Of a stretch of DNA of 17,700 nucleotides, positions 15,872 to 17,700 are shown piece by piece. The first letter of the stretch is position 1. Every line of letters begins with the position of its first letter. The notes under the pieces are model-generated. The model saw nothing but the letters and a program-made list of their open reading frames with translations. It ran no database searches and was not told where the DNA came from. The position numbers were made by a program, and so were the translations under genes. Source of the DNA: Rickettsia typhi (GTDB lineage: Bacteria > Pseudomonadota > Alphaproteobacteria > Rickettsiales > Rickettsiaceae); NCBI GenBank assembly GCA_945907105.1, contig CAMDSB010000022.1, forward strand, positions 1 through 17,700, in the 5' to 3' direction.

Positions 15872-15896
15872 ACGCTGCAATATTTTCATCGTACTG
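15868..15896. repeat. Inverted repeat over the tlc promoter (operator-like)
   Basis: CAGTACG (15868-15874) and CGTACTG (15890-15896) form a perfect 7-bp inverted repeat with a 15-base spacer. The left arm covers the last bases of the -10 box and the pair brackets the expected start site. Arm centres are 22 bases apart, about two helical turns. This suits a dimeric repressor; an RNA hairpin is less likely because the left arm lies upstream of the start. Confidence 0.45.
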
Positions 15897-16008
15897 CTAG
15901 TATATCTGAATCTGCTATATTTTATTAGTTATAGCTTATAGGCATGCAGACCTACGACCAGAAATGACTTTTAAAGTTTTTTTTTTGTCTATGGGTGTTT
16001 TGCAAACA

Positions 16009-17505
16009 ATGTCTAATAACGAAACCAAACCTTTTAACAAGATCCGTAACATTTTTTGGCCAATTCACAAATCAGAACTGGCTAAGTTTGTTCCTATCTC
16101 AGCTTTAATGTTCTGCGTTATATTTAACCAGAATGTTTTAAGAATCTTAAAAGATAGCATTTTAATTTCCGAAGTAAGTGCCGAAATTACTAGCTTTAGC
16201 AAGGTTTATGTCGTAACACCAATGGCAGCAATATTTGTTATTGTTTATGCAAAACTAATAAACCACTTACCAATTCACAAAATATTTTACTATCTAGCAG
16301 CAATATTCACTGGCTTTTACATCATATTCGCTTTCGTGATATATCCGAATATTGATTTCTTCCATATGGATAGAGAGCTTCTAGCTCAACTGATGGATAC
16401 TCATCCTCATCTAAAATGGTATATATCTACAGTAGGGAACTGGAGTTACATTCTTTTTTACTCTTTCTCTGAATTATGGCCAAATGTATTTTATATTTTA
16501 ATGTTTTGGCAAATAGCTAATGAAATTACTAATACAAACGAAGCTAAGCGCTTTTACACGTTGTTTTCGCTCTTCGGCAATTCCTCACTGATCTTAGTCG
16601 GCTTTATGATGATGAACTTATCATCAGATAATAGTGTTATCCACCAGTTATTCACTGTATCCAATAGCAAAATTATGTTAGTCCAAGTATCGATTGCAAT
16701 GGTTGCTTTTGCCTCTGTCTTATCATGTTTGCTTGTTCGTTACATTTCAAGAAACTTCAGTAGCACATATTCCAACCTACCAGTTGGTCGTATGGACAAA
16801 TCAACTAGGCCAAAGATGGGGATCATTGAGAGTTTTAAGTATATAGCAAGATCCAAATATTTGTGGTTGATGCTTATATGCTCCGCTTCATTTGGGCTTT
16901 CTATGAATCTGGTAGAAGCAGTGTGGAAAGCTAAAATAAAGGAATTGTACCCTACTGTTAACTCATATGCTGAATTTAATAGTTTATATATACTCTGGAC
17001 CGGCGTTGCTATTATGGTTATGACGATTATAGGTAACAATGTCATGCGCAAAAGCAGTTGGTTTGCCGCAGCAGTAATTTCACCCGTAATTATCCTAACC
17101 ACGGGAACAATTTTCTTTTTTCTAGTAGTTTTTGACGACCACATAATGAATTTTTTCGATGGAGCAATCCTAATGTCTCCATTAGCTCTTGCAGTATTTG
17201 TCGGTGCAGTTCAAAATATTTTATCCAAAGGATCAAAGTACTCTATTTTGGATACATCGAGCCAAATGCTGTATATTCCTCTTGATCAAGAGCTGCGTAC
17301 TAAAGGAAAAGCTGCTGTAGACGTGATTAGCCCTAAAATCGGTAAATCTGCTAGCGGACTTGTTCAATCAATGATCTTCACAATATTGCCTATGGCAACA
17401 TATAACTCTATTGCCGCGCCGCTTATGGTGATTTTCATCGTAGTATGCGTATTATGGATTTATGCTATTAGAAAGGTCTATTTCGAATATCAAAAAATAG
17501 TATAG
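16009..17505 (+). CDS. tlc: ATP/ADP translocase (nucleotide transporter, Tlc family)
   Basis: This inner-membrane antiporter takes ATP from the host cell in exchange for ADP. From 16009 it has 498 residues and about twelve membrane helices, the usual size for rickettsial Tlc (about 498). It follows Tlc1 along its whole length. Diagnostic stretches are IFWPIHKSELAKF at the start, LRILKDSILI, FYSFSELWPNV, NEAKRFYTLF, MNLVEAVWKAKIKELYPT, NILSKGSKYSILDT and YIPLDQELRTKGKAAVDVI. The charged Lys and Glu residues needed by plastid and rickettsial carriers are visible in these. The frame is open to ATGs at 15964 and 15991; 16009 (MSNNETKPF) matches the family's short hydrophilic start. Rickettsia carries several paralogues with different nucleotide choice, so ADP/ATP specificity is inferred. 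ppa follows after 76 bases. Confidence 0.96.
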   Translation: MSNNETKPFNKIRNIFWPIHKSELAKFVPISALMFCVIFNQNVLRILKDSILISEVSAEITSFSKVYVVTPMAAIFVIVYAKLINHLPIHKIFYYLAAIFTGFYIIFAFVIYPNIDFFHMDRELLAQLMDTHPHLKWYISTVGNWSYILFYSFSELWPNVFYILMFWQIANEITNTNEAKRFYTLFSLFGNSSLILVGFMMMNLSSDNSVIHQLFTVSNSKIMLVQVSIAMVAFASVLSCLLVRYISRNFSSTYSNLPVGRMDKSTRPKMGIIESFKYIARSKYLWLMLICSASFGLSMNLVEAVWKAKIKELYPTVNSYAEFNSLYILWTGVAIMVMTIIGNNVMRKSSWFAAAVISPVIILTTGTIFFFLVVFDDHIMNFFDGAILMSPLALAVFVGAVQNILSKGSKYSILDTSSQMLYIPLDQELRTKGKAAVDVISPKIGKSASGLVQSMIFTILPMATYNSIAAPLMVIFIVVCVLWIYAIRKVYFEYQKIV

Positions 17506-17508
17506 CCG

Positions 17509-17520
17509 TTTTGATCAAAA
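17509..17520. repeat. 12-bp perfect palindrome after tlc
   Basis: TTTTGATCAAAA is a perfect palindrome starting 4 bases past the tlc stop, in the 76-bp gap before ppa. A second element follows at 17537-17556, where AGTCT, AGACT and AGTCT could form alternative hairpins, the better one being AGACT-GACA-AGTCT. No T-run follows. Role unknown. Confidence 0.35.
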
Positions 17521-17581
17521 TATCGTATAAATCTTTAGTCTTAGACTGACAAGTCTGCAAAACTATAAATGGAGTTAAGGT

Positions 17582-17700
17582 ATGTTTATTGATAAAATTG
17601 CTGCAAAAACAAAGGATGGAGATTTTAATGTTATAATTGAAATCCCAATGAATGATAACCCAGTGAAATATGAATTTGATAAAGATGTAGGAGCAATAGT
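17582..17700 (+). CDS. ppa: Inorganic pyrophosphatase, N-terminal part (runs off the window)
   Basis: This is the family I soluble pyrophosphatase, which splits pyrophosphate to phosphate and so drives biosynthesis forward. Only the first 39 residues are inside the window. They read MFIDKIAAKTKDGDFNVIIE and then IPMNDNPVKYEFDKDVGAIV. The pairing of xNVxIEIPxxxxPxKYEFDK is diagnostic of the family: the Lys and Glu of KYEFDK border the active site. The ATG at 17582 has GGAG (17571-17574) at good distance. It lies 76 bases after tlc on the same strand and may share its transcript. Confidence 0.93.
   Translation, partial: MFIDKIAAKTKDGDFNVIIEIPMNDNPVKYEFDKDVGAI

Noticed and set aside
1..17700. 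Mobile elements, CRISPR arrays, tRNA or rRNA genes
   Set aside because: No transposase-like protein, spaced repeat array, cloverleaf or rRNA signature was seen on either strand. A covariance-model scan would be needed to exclude tRNA fully.

Overview
The window is AT-rich with almost no spare DNA. It most likely comes from an intracellular alphaproteobacterium of the order Rickettsiales. The strongest evidence is an ATP/ADP translocase (Tlc) at 16009-17505, a signature of energy parasites such as Rickettsia. NtrY/NtrX, HdaA, DUF3035 and DUF6314 proteins of alphaproteobacterial type agree with this, as does a tyrosyl-tRNA synthetase that reads like the rickettsial form. I cannot name the genus. 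No rRNA, tRNA, insertion sequence or CRISPR array was seen.

Layout. 1-440 (-) is the start of tyrS. Divergent from it are a small exported trypsin-like protease, a DUF6314 protein and a YdcH/DUF465 small protein (514-2131, +). From 2151 to 10708 everything is on the minus strand. In transcription order it reads: DsbD/ScsB-like thiol reductase, dusB, a Fis-like protein, ntrY, a 415-bp gene-free gap, ntrX, and a 605-residue pentapeptide-repeat lipoprotein. From 10778 to 13558 the plus strand carries yqgE, a short DUF3035 lipoprotein, an AI-2E/PerM-family membrane protein and hdaA. hdaA overlaps tail to tail with a thiolase (phaA-like), which follows a short PHA-synthase-like gene (13536-15801, -). 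Divergent from those is tlc, followed by the start of ppa (+).

Main reading. The dusB-fis-ntrY-ntrX block looks like a worn-down nifR3-ntrB-ntrC-ntrY-ntrX cluster. ntrB is gone and ntrC is reduced to its DNA-binding domain, which now looks just like gammaproteobacterial Fis next to dusB. ntrY lacks a PAS domain. ntrX lacks the sigma54 GAFTGA loop and carries Asp-Asp in Walker B. ntrX appears transcribed separately from ntrY but is tightly coupled to a very large pentapeptide-repeat lipoprotein. That lipoprotein, with about 92 degenerate repeats, is the most unusual gene here.

Other themes. phaA and phaC-like genes suggest polyhydroxybutyrate storage, though phaB is not in the window. tlc-ppa links host ATP import with pyrophosphate removal. 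Several promoters and inverted repeats can be read in the short intergenic regions, notably an operator-like repeat over the tlc -10 box and a long hairpin between the fis-like gene and ntrY. A GC-richer structured segment before perM weakly resembles SRP RNA domain IV.
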